In this document: piece after piece, positions 28,876 through 39,122 of the stretch
Layout of the letters: each line of letters starts with the position of its first letter
Numbering within the stretch: the first letter of the stretch is position 1
DNA from: Symsagittifera roscoffensis
Lineage: Eukaryota; Xenacoelomorpha; Acoela; Convolutidae
Direction of reading: 5' to 3'
NCBI RefSeq assembly: GCF_963678635.1
Contig: NC_087067.1
Location: forward strand, 41,564,696 to 41,628,695
Length of the DNA stretch: 64,000 bases
Notes under the pieces: generated by a model
The model's input: the letters and a program-made list of their open reading frames with translations, nothing else
Told to the model about the DNA's origin: nothing
The model's database searches: none
Program-made: the position numbers and the translations under genes

Positions 28876-30225
28876 TTAACATTTTATCTGTGCCAGATAG
28901 TTGATAATCACCTTGCCCAAATCCATGACCTCCTCAACTCGTTTCCTTTTCGCTGAGTTAACAGATTTCATCGACATTTCTGAATCCACCTTCGTCTTTC
29001 CAACTCTCCTCGGCATCACTCTGCTGCCTAACTTCATTTTCATCGCATTGATTATATCAATCACCAATTTTGATCGCATCGTCCCTCTCCTGGTTCTTGA
29101 CAGATACACCACCTCTCCTTTATTGTCCTGCGGTATCATCTTGATGGAAGAATTCGCTTCACTTTCATCAGTGGCCGAGTCGATCAATAACTTACTCAGT
29201 CGCCCTTCACAATCATCAAGCTTGTCAAGGACTTCCCTCATCAAGGGTTGGTTGAGACCCGTTTTCAGAATGGACTGGATCCCATAGCTCTGAACTACGG
29301 TCCAGACTTCTTCCATAAACGCCACTCTGTCCAGTTTGCAGCCCGTCCTACTCTCGTGGTCGCGGTGATGTACTTCTCATTCTCCTTCGGGCAGCGTTCC
29401 CAAGAAAGGTACTCTGGCTGAGGCCTCTATTCTTCTCCTCCTAGGTGATTCCATGAGGAATCTCTGGTCGTTATTTCTTGAATTGCCAGGAGAGCTGCTC
29501 TCCGGCAAATTCCGTTTCATTTCCATAAAGGCTGACGGAGGCTCCAGTGTCGAGATGCCTTCATCCGCTGGCTCAGTCGTTTCCAACGTATCTGCATTAT
29601 TCTCAAGATCACTGAAGATATTGAAATCCAGGCTGGATGTTCCTCCTGTCGATGCCCTGTCGTCTTCCCCACCAGCTTGATCTTGTTGCATGGGTTCTTC
29701 GGTTTGACGGCTTCCTCCCTGTCCGTCATCTCCTTCTGACTTATCCATGTTCGAGCTCGATGGTCCTTTTTCATCATTGTCGGCTTCTTCCTGGAATCTC
29801 GGTATGAGCAATGTACCGGCCGATTTATCTTCCTCTTCTCCATGGACCACTTTGATTTCTTCGCAGCCGAAGGGTGCTAGGAAGGTTCTCGTCTGCAGTA
29901 TTCCTCCCACTTTCATCTCCTGTTTTACACTAGTCAGGATTAATGAGGCTTCAGGCAATTCGGTCCTGCCTCTCATCCTCCTCGGAGCTAAGCCTAATCC
30001 CTTCCATTCCTCCTCAAATCTTCCAGGCTTGGGAGTCGCGGCGTTGCTTATTCGCCTTCTCGTCGCTTGATCCGTATATGCAAATCGTGTGTACTGTAAC
30101 ACGGCGGCATTTCTCCCTACAAAGTATGGATCCATCGTTCCCATGAAATTCCCTACTCTCCTCTCATTGGTCTCGAATGCTCTCAACCTAGGAGTTTGTA
30201 CCACGGAGACTGCTCCGAGCAACAT
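28876..30225 (-). pseudogene. Frame Y of element A, unknown protein (about 450 codons)
   Basis: Two open pieces (30,225-29,377 and 29,325-28,876) are in the same frame and separated only by a TGA at 29,379-29,377. The N-terminal 100 residues are basic and mixed. The middle is a long acidic, Gln/Ser-rich, low-complexity region, and the C-terminal part is Lys/Met-rich and basic (SMKSVNSAKRKRVEEV looks like a nuclear-localisation-type patch). No family was recognised. The start codon lies 8 nt after the stop of frame X. Confidence 0.55.
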
Positions 30226-30233
30226 CCTTCTTA

Positions 30234-32723
30234 TCAGAGGGTTATTTCACCATTCGTTTTATCATAGGGTCTCAGATTCCAAAGCTTTGTAAACACCTCG
30301 ATGTGTCTTCTTTCTACTTCTCCCATGCGATCACGGAAGTGATCGTCAAAATTGATGACTGTCATCTCTGGCTCCGATATTTTCGCAAATAACAGATCTT
30401 CACTCATGAGCTCACGCAATGTGTGCTGCTCACACCAGTTCAGTGTACTACCGTCCACTGCCGATATGAGGTTCAGGTGCAGCACCGACCTCCTATATGC
30501 CTCCACTTTAACGTCAGGGAACGCAAATGTGACTGCTGGTCCATAGATCACTGTCAAGAACTCCGTGACTCCTCTGATCAGCGCCAAGGGATCGGTTCTC
30601 ATAGCCAAGCTCAGATCGGTTAACAGGGGCATGCCTCCAACAAGTCGTCTAACATCTTTCTCTCTTTCAATCGTCTCGTCTTCTCCCGTTCCAAAGCGAT
30701 TTTGTTGTAAGAGATACTGGATAAGAGTGTGTCTCAGGTCTCTTATCTTGTTCCACGAGTCCGTGGATTTCTTCATATCCAATTTCCTCACTCTCTCTCT
30801 CATCTGCTCTGGACAACGTGCCAGTTTCATCAGTCCTCCCAAGTTTCCGTGGGTAATTGCAATCAATGTCAGAAGTCCGTCTAGCCGCAGGTTCTGGATT
30901 CCGTCAGTGAGCAGTATCGCCGGTCCTTTCACGAAGTTCTCCGCTCCGAATGTCACGAACAAGGCTATTAGTTCCACTATCGACACTTCCACTACTGCTT
31001 GGAGGAATTCTTTTATCAAGTAGTGCGAGACTTTCGGGTAAACTTTTGCCGTGAAGGACGCGGTCCATCCGGCTCCCAACCCTTCCAGCATGCTGTCTGT
31101 CCGTTCAAAGCCCTCCTGTCTCTTCACTTCCTGGGTCCAGAAGGTTTCCAGAGTAATCTGACACATCCTGTTCACAAATTCAGCGGTCTTTTCTCCGGCA
31201 TTTTCCGCCAGGTTCACCTCCTTCAACAAGTAGGCATGTATCTTTGTGATCATCACAGGGCCTTGCTCAAAAGCATCTGCACCCAATGCCGCTACTCTAG
31301 GGTTCAGGTGTAGCCACTGGTTGGCTTCCGGCTTGGTTCTCAGAACCATCGCTTCCAAGTGAGCTCTCGTCTCTAGTGAGTTTTTCCTTCTTGTGTCTTC
31401 ACCTGCCACTTCCATTGCTCGGAACCATAAGTCGTTGGACATTGCCGGGATCACTCGATGGTCGTCGTCTATTCCCGGTTTCAGTTTGAGTTGCCGACTG
31501 AAATTGGACAGTTCCAACCCCAGCACCTCGTCCAATACTAACATGTGTAGCGAATGGTCCTTGAATCCTCTCATCGCGTTTGAGATATCTGACCATACCG
31601 CAGGCAGTTCAGCCTTAAGTGGCCTCAGGTTCTCCATCTCTATCATGCGATTCGGGGCTGATATGATCACATCATATTTTCCTTCCGAAAGTAAGGCCAC
31701 TATCGCATACACAAATTTCAGTCCATCCGGGAGATGTGCATATCCCGGAGACAACGCGAATACTACTCTCAGTGTCACTTTATTGAATGACCCCTCCTTC
31801 GTCGCATCCACCACTTCACCCATCGACTCAAGGATGTCTTTTATCGCTGGCCATACAGCGTTCTCTGCTGTTGTAGGATCTATGAGTCTGCTCAGAAAAC
31901 CCCTACTGTGTAGATGGTCATTGATGCCAGCAAACACAATCGTAATTGGGTTCATGTCCGTCTGCCTTTGCACCCCTATAGCCAAAGATATTGATTGCAG
32001 TAGGTCCAGGTCAACCGCTGCCAACATTATGACGTCCGGCCAAAACAAAGACTTGGAGGTGTACACGAACTCTGAATTCGCTACTACCATAATCTTGGCC
32101 TTCCTGATCTCTGCTTTGTCATAGGCGGCGAAGATGGTCTCATCTTTCTTTATCGCTGTTAATCCGCCATAACTTTGGGCATCACCATCTTGGTTCACTA
32201 GTTTTGGGTATACTCTTTCCTTCACATGACCAGGGGGTGTCGTCAGCTGCCTGAATATCTTCACGTGTTGTCCAATCGGCGCTCTCGTCGTTAGGAATCT
32301 TCCTGGTCTCTCTTCACGATTCCCCTCATTGTGATTCAGTCTCACATCTTGCAACGGTCTCGCATTCACTGGTCCCATCGTGTTGTTAGAGGGCAGTCCC
32401 TCCAAGTCAGCAAATCTCAAGGCCGTCGTGGAGCTGAAATTTATGCTAGCAGCTATCAACCAGTCTACGCCGGTTATCGAGTACAATCTGCTGACGGAAA
32501 GCGTCGCTCCATTCAGCATCCTCCTTGCATCTTCGATGAAGCTTACTCTCTGGAGATCCAGCTTCATTAGTTCGTCTTTGTATATATGCCAGGGAGACGG
32601 TATGGGTCTTGACCACATCAACGAGCCTCTGTTCGGACGTCTCTCCTCTCGACTGGTACTTGTCGTCTCCGATCTAGTGTCCGATCTAGACGTGCTGGCT
32701 GTCTCTTCGATTGGGTTGACAGG
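30234..32723 (-). CDS. Frame X of element A, C-terminal part (large domain with G-x-N-D-H motif)
   Basis: A 795-codon open stretch, the longest in the window, in the same frame as the SGNH part and separated from it only by a TGA at 32,724-32,726. It has no stop or frameshift of its own. VFAGINDHLHSRGFL at about residues 229-243 resembles block III of SGNH hydrolases, but no GDS block precedes it. It could therefore be a diverged, possibly inactive second SGNH-like domain, which is an inference from the one motif and the neighbouring true SGNH domain. The rest is mixed alpha/beta with hydrophobic strands (TLRVVFALSPGYA, KYDVIISAPNRMIEM), ending in a leucine-rich region. No other family was recognised. 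Confidence 0.6.
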   Translation of the reverse strand, partial: PVNPIEETASTSRSDTRSETTSTSREERRPNRGSLMWSRPIPSPWHIYKDELMKLDLQRVSFIEDARRMLNGATLSVSRLYSITGVDWLIAASINFSSTTALRFADLEGLPSNNTMGPVNARPLQDVRLNHNEGNREERPGRFLTTRAPIGQHVKIFRQLTTPPGHVKERVYPKLVNQDGDAQSYGGLTAIKKDETIFAAYDKAEIRKAKIMVVANSEFVYTSKSLFWPDVIMLAAVDLDLLQSISLAIGVQRQTDMNPITIVFAGINDHLHSRGFLSRLIDPTTAENAVWPAIKDILESMGEVVDATKEGSFNKVTLRVVFALSPGYAHLPDGLKFVYAIVALLSEGKYDVIISAPNRMIEMENLRPLKAELPAVWSDISNAMRGFKDHSLHMLVLDEVLGLELSNFSRQLKLKPGIDDDHRVIPAMSNDLWFRAMEVAGEDTRRKNSLETRAHLEAMVLRTKPEANQWLHLNPRVAALGADAFEQGPVMITKIHAYLLKEVNLAENAGEKTAEFVNRMCQITLETFWTQEVKRQEGFERTDSMLEGLGAGWTASFTAKVYPKVSHYLIKEFLQAVVEVSIVELIALFVTFGAENFVKGPAILLTDGIQNLRLDGLLTLIAITHGNLGGLMKLARCPEQMRERVRKLDMKKSTDSWNKIRDLRHTLIQYLLQQNRFGTGEDETIEREKDVRRLVGGMPLLTDLSLAMRTDPLALIRGVTEFLTVIYGPAVTFAFPDVKVEAYRRSVLHLNLISAVDGSTLNWCEQHTLRELMSEDLLFAKISEPEMTVINFDDHFRDRMGEVERRHIEVFTKLWNLRPYDKTNGEITL

Positions 32724-34148
32724 TCATATTCTTCTCCTAGGATGGATGGTCCTCCTCATCGGCGCTTCTCCCAATCGATCCTGTACGTCTGTCCTTTGAC
32801 CTGGTTCGCTGGAGCTTTGTGGCCTGTAGTTCGTGACGGCTGGGACCGTGCCCAAGCGTGTTTCCAGGCTAGGAGGCACAAAGGTAGTAATCACCGCGTC
32901 ACTCACTGTTCCCTCTTCCTTCAGCACTCCTGTGTCAAAGAGTTCTGCTTCCAGCTCGTCCAACCGCTCTTGGAAGACTCGATTCAACCAAGCTTGTCCT
33001 TCGATACTGTCGAAGTGGATGCCGTCCGTGGTCAGTCTGGCCTGATCCATAGCTCTCAACTCATGTTCGATGTCCATGAGGATCATTCTTCCGGCGTTTC
33101 GACTTGCGAGGTTCCTCAGGATGTTATTCCACCTGACGACTCCCTCGTTATGCCTTCTTCCTGATGCTGTCAGGCTTCTCGCGTTCATTGGCACAGTGCA
33201 AACGGTCAGTACCGCGCAATTGAATTTCTGCCAGAGGGTCGTAAACAAACACACCATCATTGACTCCCATAACGCTTCCTGCTCATCTGAACCTCTGGAG
33301 ATGTCATTCGTCCCAACTAAGATCATCACATTGGGGATCCTCCCTGGATTCATCAGTTCCACCATCCGATATAATTGGGCTATCGTCGCGCCTCCAAAGG
33401 CCATCACCGTGGTGACCCACGAGGTCCTCAAATTCGACAGCACTCTGACCAAGCTGTCTCCCAGTATCAGATGAGATGTCCCGAGTGGTGTCACGTCACT
33501 TATCCCGTATCTGATCACGGTCTGGGAGAGTCGTACTTTGCCCGTATCGTCAATCGTTCCATAGGGTGCAGTCAGCCCGGAACCTGGCGCGTTCTTGTTG
33601 GCGACCAGTCGTCCAGCTGTCTCTATCAGCTTCCTCACTGTCTGTTCCACGACGGGGTCACCCAGGATCGTTACTCGATTTGTCTCTACTGGGAGCCGTG
33701 TCTCCGTTGGTTGACTCATTTCTCGAGGCGTCAAGAGCTCCATCGGGGACTGCCCACGAGGAATATCCCTCGCAGGTATCACTTTCTCCACGGCCGTTGT
33801 CAACGCCATCTGCTCCGATTGCTCTTTGTATTCCTGCCTTAAGCGCTCAATCTCTTGACCCTGCTTTTTGTTGCAGTCTTCAAACAACTTTCTCCACATG
33901 TCCCGATCTTCCTCCATCTGGAGCATGCTTCTGGTCATCTCGTCCAGCTCCTTCTCTGTACTCTTCAGTTCATCGTTCATCTCATCCAGATCTTGCATGG
34001 TTTGGTTCGTCTGAACTTTCTGTCCTACTTTCACCCTTTTTGGTGGCACAGCTGCTCTCAGTGGTGAACCAGACGAGGTCGCCTCGCTGTTCATCTCCCG
34101 ATGCATTCTCGTCAGCCCAGGTTTGGGCTTGGAGGGCATTGGCATCAT
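32724..34148 (-). CDS. Frame X of element A, coiled coil plus SGNH/GDSL-type hydrolase
   Basis: A 474-codon open stretch. Residues about 50-115 form a charged coiled coil. The C-terminal half carries all SGNH blocks: I, LILGDSLVRV with nucleophile Ser232; II, Gly252-253 in MAFGGAT; III, Asn281 in LVGTNDISRG; V, Asp375 and His378 in TTDGIHFD. The family hydrolyses ester or acyl bonds of lipids, acetylated sugars or similar substrates; the substrate here cannot be told. Related esterase domains are known in the ORF1 of some CR1-like non-LTR elements, but this one lies downstream of a Ty3/gypsy-type pol. In element B the frame starts further upstream at 63,305; in A a net 88-nt loss near 34,150 broke that link. 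It stops at a TGA with the frame open beyond. Confidence 0.85.
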   Translation of the reverse strand: MMPMPSKPKPGLTRMHREMNSEATSSGSPLRAAVPPKRVKVGQKVQTNQTMQDLDEMNDELKSTEKELDEMTRSMLQMEEDRDMWRKLFEDCNKKQGQEIERLRQEYKEQSEQMALTTAVEKVIPARDIPRGQSPMELLTPREMSQPTETRLPVETNRVTILGDPVVEQTVRKLIETAGRLVANKNAPGSGLTAPYGTIDDTGKVRLSQTVIRYGISDVTPLGTSHLILGDSLVRVLSNLRTSWVTTVMAFGGATIAQLYRMVELMNPGRIPNVMILVGTNDISRGSDEQEALWESMMVCLFTTLWQKFNCAVLTVCTVPMNARSLTASGRRHNEGVVRWNNILRNLASRNAGRMILMDIEHELRAMDQARLTTDGIHFDSIEGQAWLNRVFQERLDELEAELFDTGVLKEEGTVSDAVITTFVPPSLETRLGTVPAVTNYRPQSSSEPGQRTDVQDRLGEAPMRRTIHPRRRI

Positions 34149-34390
34149 CGCATGTTCGGGCGGTCTAGTACTCCTCTTTCTCCATATGCTGCCATCAACA
34201 GGACTTCCGTGGGGCGGTCCCCACGGTTGTCATGCCCCAAGATGTTGATCAGGGCGGTCAGCAACATGACTACCTCTGGGTCCTCCAGAGCGAAGTCTCG
34301 ATCGATCAGCCGACGATAGATCGCATCTATCATCGGTCCTACATATGCCTCTGCCAGGTCCATCAATTCATCCAAGTTGAAGTTATCCAT
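34145..34390 (-). pseudogene. Frame X of element A, N-terminal piece (81 codons)
   Basis: It begins MDNFNLDELMDLAEAYVGPM and is helical. The same peptide starts the continuous frame in element B at 63,305. In A, 93 nt of B sequence is replaced by 5 nt just after the NM codons, shifting the frame into an immediate TGA. The function of this N-terminal domain is unknown. Confidence 0.75.
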
Positions 34391-34817
34391 TCTATTCTTT
34401 CAAGTTTGATTTGATTCGATTCGATTCCAAGGTTTTGACTCAAGTGAGTAATTAAATGATCAATCAGGATCTAGAAAAGAAGTGATCAATATCACACTTG
34501 TCAGTTTCACCTTAACATATATCGTTAAAATTTGCTTAAAAACAGTTCAGATAAAAAGATATTTATCCTAAAATTTATTAAAATCAATTGCTCTCTAAAA
34601 TTTTGGAATTCGACCTAAGATTGGACAGTCCAAACATTGGATCTATTCCTAAGATCGTCATTTAGTTGTTCATGGTCACTAACCCCTACTTACCCATGAT
34701 CTTAATAACCTAACACATAACATAACATAACATAACATAACATAACATAACACATAACATACATATCACATATTACATACAACTTAGTCTTTGGCCTAAC
34801 ACCCTCTCGCACATCAC
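34391..34817 (-). other. Spacer between pol and frame X in element A
   Basis: About 430 nt of AT-rich sequence without an open frame, conserved in element B (62,901-63,304). It contains the CATAA microsatellite. It could hold a promoter, splice acceptor or internal entry site for the downstream frames; the sequence does not decide. Confidence 0.5.
34711..34763. repeat. CATAA microsatellite
   Basis: About nine to ten ACATA/CATAA units. Element B has a shorter, degenerate version (TATGTTATGTTATGTGTTATG) at the matching place near 62,960-62,985. Confidence 0.85.
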
Positions 34818-35975
34818 TCAGCCTATACTTAAGTAATATTTCTTATGTAGATATACTTGTATGTTCGTATCAGAGAATATCACGTGTACAAGCGCGTACA
34901 ATTCCCGAGGATGCAGTCTTCCTCTGTTTGGATCGTACACTGGAAGCGAGAGTTCCTTCACGTCCATTTCCACAAGGAAGTCCCTCAGCCTCGTCAAGGA
35001 CAAGACTGGGTTCTCTGGGTCCACGTGCTGCTTCTCCGTCGCCCTCGTTACCAAGAAGCATATGTGTTTTCCCGGTATCTGCGACGCCGCCGGGGGTAAG
35101 GCTGCTTCGCCCCCTATCCCTGGTCTTTGCTTCCAAAAGAATTCCACGTTTTTGTATTCTCTCTTAAAATCTGCCGCTAGCGCTGTCCTAAAACTCATGT
35201 CTGCTGTGATTGCTATCGCACATGTTCTGTTTGTGAGTATGAAATCACTGTCTGTTAGTATTATGTTACTTGAATATTCATTTGGTAAGTTAAAATATGA
35301 CTCAACTACCCTGCCTATGTCAGGTTTCTTAGGTTCTTCGCCTGTTTCTCTTGCTATTCTTAATTTTTTTATTATCAAGTTTTCAGTGTGGGTAAGTCCT
35401 ACCCCCACTCCCCGGACAAAAATATCCATCGACGTCCCCGTCGATCGCATACCGGGTATCAAGTCGAGGTTAGAAGCTGGAATGAGTAGTCGTCCTTCCT
35501 GGGCAGCCCAGGAAGGATCATCTCGTTCGGTCTTGATGTATTTCATGCTTTCACGATCTACGTCTTGAATTGTGACGCTGGTCTCCTCAGGATCCGAGGT
35601 CGTTTCATTCAGCCATTCTAAGACACGCAGGTTCGTCAAGTCTTGTTCACATGACTGCTGTTGCTCGTCGTCGAATTCTACCTCGGGCTTTGACCAGTCG
35701 TCAACCCACTCATCGTCGTGATCATCGACTATGTCAATGTCTTGTGACACAATTATTTCCTCTAGACCCACTACTTCCTCCACTATCTTCTTCAGATCTA
35801 TCCTGTCCACTACGAAGTCGTCACCATAAGGATTGTATTTCTTTCTTGGTCTCTTCCCGTCCTTCTGACGAGTCTGTATCGTGAACGGAAGATCCGGTTC
35901 CAAGTTCTTGGGAACCTCTATCTGTTCGGGATCCTGCCAATCTTCCTCTGCGTAGGGTAAGGTTTCATCGTCCGC
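34818..35975 (-). pseudogene. pol: Macro-domain region at the C-terminus of pol, element A
   Basis: The open stretch of 361 codons ending at 34,818 is in the same frame as integrase; only a TAA (35,976-35,978) separates them, and element B has GAA there. Residues 1-130 are acidic and low-complexity. Residues about 218-355 resemble OARD1/Poa1-type macro domains in order: NIILTDSDFI, CAIAITADMSFRTALAADFK, the VEFFWKQRPGIGGEAAL strand, ICFLVTRAT, SLTRLRDFLVEMDVKELSLP and SDTNIQVYL. Such domains bind ADP-ribose and some remove it from proteins. The glycine-rich loop and the GLDRL-type aspartate of OARD1 are not conserved (RTALA; NRGRL), so catalysis is uncertain. The match is by eye. Confidence 0.7.
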
Positions 35976-37382
35976 TTAGATCTGTTCGTTTGGATCCAGG
36001 TCCAGCGGTGTATCCGTACTTTCCTCTACGACTTCGTTTCCATCGTTCTTCTCCCTGGTGCCTTTTTCATTGACCTCACAAGCAGGATCCATCATTAGAT
36101 AATCCCCTTCTTCCATGTCTGCAGGTATACACCAGTCTTCTATCGATGGATTGTGTGGCTTGATGTTCTCGTAGTGGGCGGCTCGGCCAGTACTCAGTCT
36201 ATAAAAGCGTCCCTCCTGGTGCACCTCTGTAATCATGAAGGGTCCCCTCCACTTCTTTAGGAGCTTTTTCGTCCCTTTCGGTGGTATAACGTTCTGAAAT
36301 ACCCATACGTAGTCTCCCACCGAGTAAGCCTTTGCACCAGCTGCTTTCTTGTCGAATCTTTTCCTCTGCCTTGCCTGTGCCTGCTGAGTATTTCGTCTAC
36401 ACAAATCGTTCAACTCCTGTTGGCGTCTGATCACATCCCTAACGTAGACCTGTGGGGACGTTTTCTTTCCCTCATACTCTGGGTAGAAGAAGGTTAATGG
36501 TAATGACTTTTCGTGTCCAGTTAGCATCATGTGTGGACTGACTCCGGTGGTGGAGTGTTGCGTGCTGTTGTATGCTCCCATCACCTGTGGAAGGTATCTG
36601 TCCCAATCGGTCATGTACCTGGAACAATATACTCTCAGCATCGACACTAACATCCTATTCTGTCTTTCCACTAAGCCGTTCGTCTGAGGGTGGTATGTCG
36701 TGGAGTGAGCTTGAGTGACCTGTGAGCGTCTCATAAGCTCTTTCGTAAGCTCTCCTACGAAAGCTGTTCCATTATCCGATTGAAACGTCATCGGACAACC
36801 ATGTCTTGCTATCCACGTATTGATCAGGTGGTAGCATGTCTCTTCCGCCGAGGCAGTTATGCAGGGCACGGCCTCTGCATACTTCGTAAAATGATCTATC
36901 ATGACCAGCACCTGATTATAACCATTGTCTGTCATGCATATCTTTTGGTGATCTATTTGCACCACCTCGTTGAATTCAGACGACTCGATCGATTGTAAAG
37001 GAAATCGCAACTTCCTTGGATCCTTGACCTGTTGGCATGACAGACATGCTGTTACCCATTTCTCACATGCCTTTTTCATCCCAGGCCACTCAAAGCGCTT
37101 CAGGATCCTCTGATATACTTTGTCGATCCCCTGATGGCCCATCTGATCATGTGACCTGAATAGTAGTTCTGTCTGATAGAGTTGCGGTAACACTATCGCG
37201 TTATACTTGTATAGGACTCTGTCTTCCTCTCTTCTTTTGCAAGCCACGATCCCGTCCTTGTTCAAATACAACCTCCCTTCCTTCTGCATGAAGTATTGTC
37301 TCAGGATGCGATAACTATCTTCCTCGAGGTCCCCTTTATCCGGAGAACCATTCTCGATCCACCTTTTCAGGTTGCTTGTCAT
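35976..37382 (-). pseudogene. pol: Integrase of element A
   Basis: A 468-codon open stretch with a complete retroviral-type integrase. The zinc-binding HHCC set is at His78, His83, Cys113 and Cys116. The catalytic D,D-35-E triad is at Asp144 (VVQIDH), Asp203 (FQSDNGTAF) and Glu239 (LVERQNR). A GPF-type C-terminal module (KKWRGPFMITEVH, about 400-435) follows, as in the GPY/F-containing Ty3/gypsy group. It is cut from RNase H by a one-base deletion near 37,400 relative to B, and from the macro region by a TAA. It is labelled a pseudogene because the polyprotein is broken, although the domain itself looks complete. Confidence 0.93.
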
Positions 37383-37402
37383 GCGATCATTGCTCTGCGC
37401 CC

Positions 37403-39061
37403 TTAGAAGGCCGAGAGTCTGTATCTCGCCTTCAAGTACGTCTTCATTACCCTCATCTGACTATTCAGCTCGTTGGGCTGGTGTGTGTCTTCTTCCATCT
37501 TGACGCACCAAATCTTCGCCAACGGCTGTGTTTCTTGTTTAAACGGCTGAAGATCAGTCCTGACTACCTCTTTCTGTGGCAACAGACTTATCGAACGCTT
37601 CGATACCGCTATTGTCTCCAAGTCATCCGCTGCGTTGTCAAAGACTCTTTCGCTCTGTATTAGGTAGCGATCACTGTCGGGATCCTGGTACACCTCTCTG
37701 TCCAGGTCCCTTGCCCGAGTTTCCACTAGTAGCGTGTGTATCGCTAGTTCTGACAGTTCTGATCCCGAACTCGAGTTCCTGTCTGAATAGGTGTTCATTC
37801 CTGAGTTTCGGGAATCATCATCCGTCGAAGAGGTTGTGCTGGAGACTGCACGCTCCTCCAGATCATGTCTGTGCCTTCTTCGCATCCATCTGAACTCCCC
37901 GGACAAAACCTTGTTCTCTAGGTCCTGTTTCTCATCAGGAATTTTCTCGTCTATCTCAGACTCCCCGGACAAATTTTCTTGTCCCGGGTGTTGATCTTGT
38001 GATCGCTGGTTCTTTTCATCATTCGTCTCCACGGACAAATAGTCTTGCAGCTGATTTTGTTCTACCTTTTTACCTTCCTTATCCTGGTCCACAAAGGTGA
38101 CGGTTTTCTTTCGCTTGCTGCTCCCCTGTTCCTTCTGTCCGTAAGAAGTACTGGTTAAAATCTCGTGAGGTATTGAGGATACTAGTTGCTGAACTATTGT
38201 CCTACAATCCCTCTCGTTCTCTGCGAGCTGTCGTCTGGACGGCATGATCTTCACCTTCTCACTGACTGTTAGTGATGCCACTGCTGCTGTCCACTCGGGG
38301 TCATCTCTGGTCACTTCTCTTTCTAACAATCCACCCAGCATCCGCATCACTTGCGGTGTGACCTGCACCGTTTTATCCAATAATGAGAGGCTGTTTATGT
38401 TCATGCGAGAGAGTTCTTGCTGGACCAGATTCGAGCGCAGCAACAGATCCAAGGGGACCGGGTCCTCCCTGGATAGGATCTTTATCTCGGCTGCTTTCTC
38501 TACAGGTAACTCAGGATGCCCTGGAATTGGATGTCCAGACTTATCCAACCATCTCGTTAAGGGAAGCGCTTCATAAGTTTCTTTGTCCAAAAATGAGAAT
38601 CCCTCCTTTATTTCCGCCTGATTGGCCTGCTTCTGCTCCAATCTTTCATAGAACTCAGTTTTCTTGCTGAGGCTGTCAGCATTCTGGTGTTTATCACGCA
38701 TCCTATGTTCGATTAACATATGGTAGCCATCCAATCTGACTATCCATCTACCAATATAACTCTGATCCATCGAGTAGGTCTTCAACCAGGATAACGCTCT
38801 GTTGTCCACGCGTAACTTGAAGGGAGCGCTCCCCAAGTATGCACGGTACTTTTCCACGAAAGTGACTACTGCAAACATTTCTGCTTTTGGTGCGCCATAC
38901 TTCATCTCCGTGTCACTCAAGACCTTGCTGCCGTATGCAATGGGACGGAGAACTGTTCTTCCGTTCCATTCTTGCTCTTGATGCAAGATTCTTGAGATGG
39001 CTACCACCGATGCGTCTGTGTCGAGAACATACATGCCCATTTCTGTAGGCATGCCCAGCAC
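37403..39061 (-). pseudogene. pol: RNase H and long linker of element A
   Basis: A 552-codon stretch. RNase H occupies the first 150 residues: YVLDTDAS, then the GAPKAEMFAVV helix with the catalytic Glu, RVDNRAL with Asp, and HRMRDKHQNADSLS with Asp. A linker of about 400 residues follows before integrase, far longer than in typical gypsy elements. It contains charged, Ser-rich and repeated LSGE/SVET-type segments. A one-base insertion in an A run near 39,120 separates it from reverse transcriptase. Confidence 0.88.
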
Positions 39062-39122
39062 TGGCGCTTCGCACAGTTCCCGCTTTATGTTCTCGAAAGC
39101 AACCTGTGCCTCATCGTTCCAT

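Noticed and set aside
26127-30225. Envelope gene in element A
   Set aside because: Frames Y and Z show no signal peptide, furin-type site or clear membrane anchor; only one short hydrophobic run exists.
31393-32124. Open frame of 243 codons on the plus strand
   Set aside because: It lies wholly antisense to the long frame X of element A and its translation is Ser/Thr-rich with no family resemblance; it is a shadow.
34861-35568. Open frame of 235 codons on the plus strand
   Set aside because: Antisense shadow of the macro-domain region; the same antisense opening recurs in element B because the sense codon pattern is conserved.
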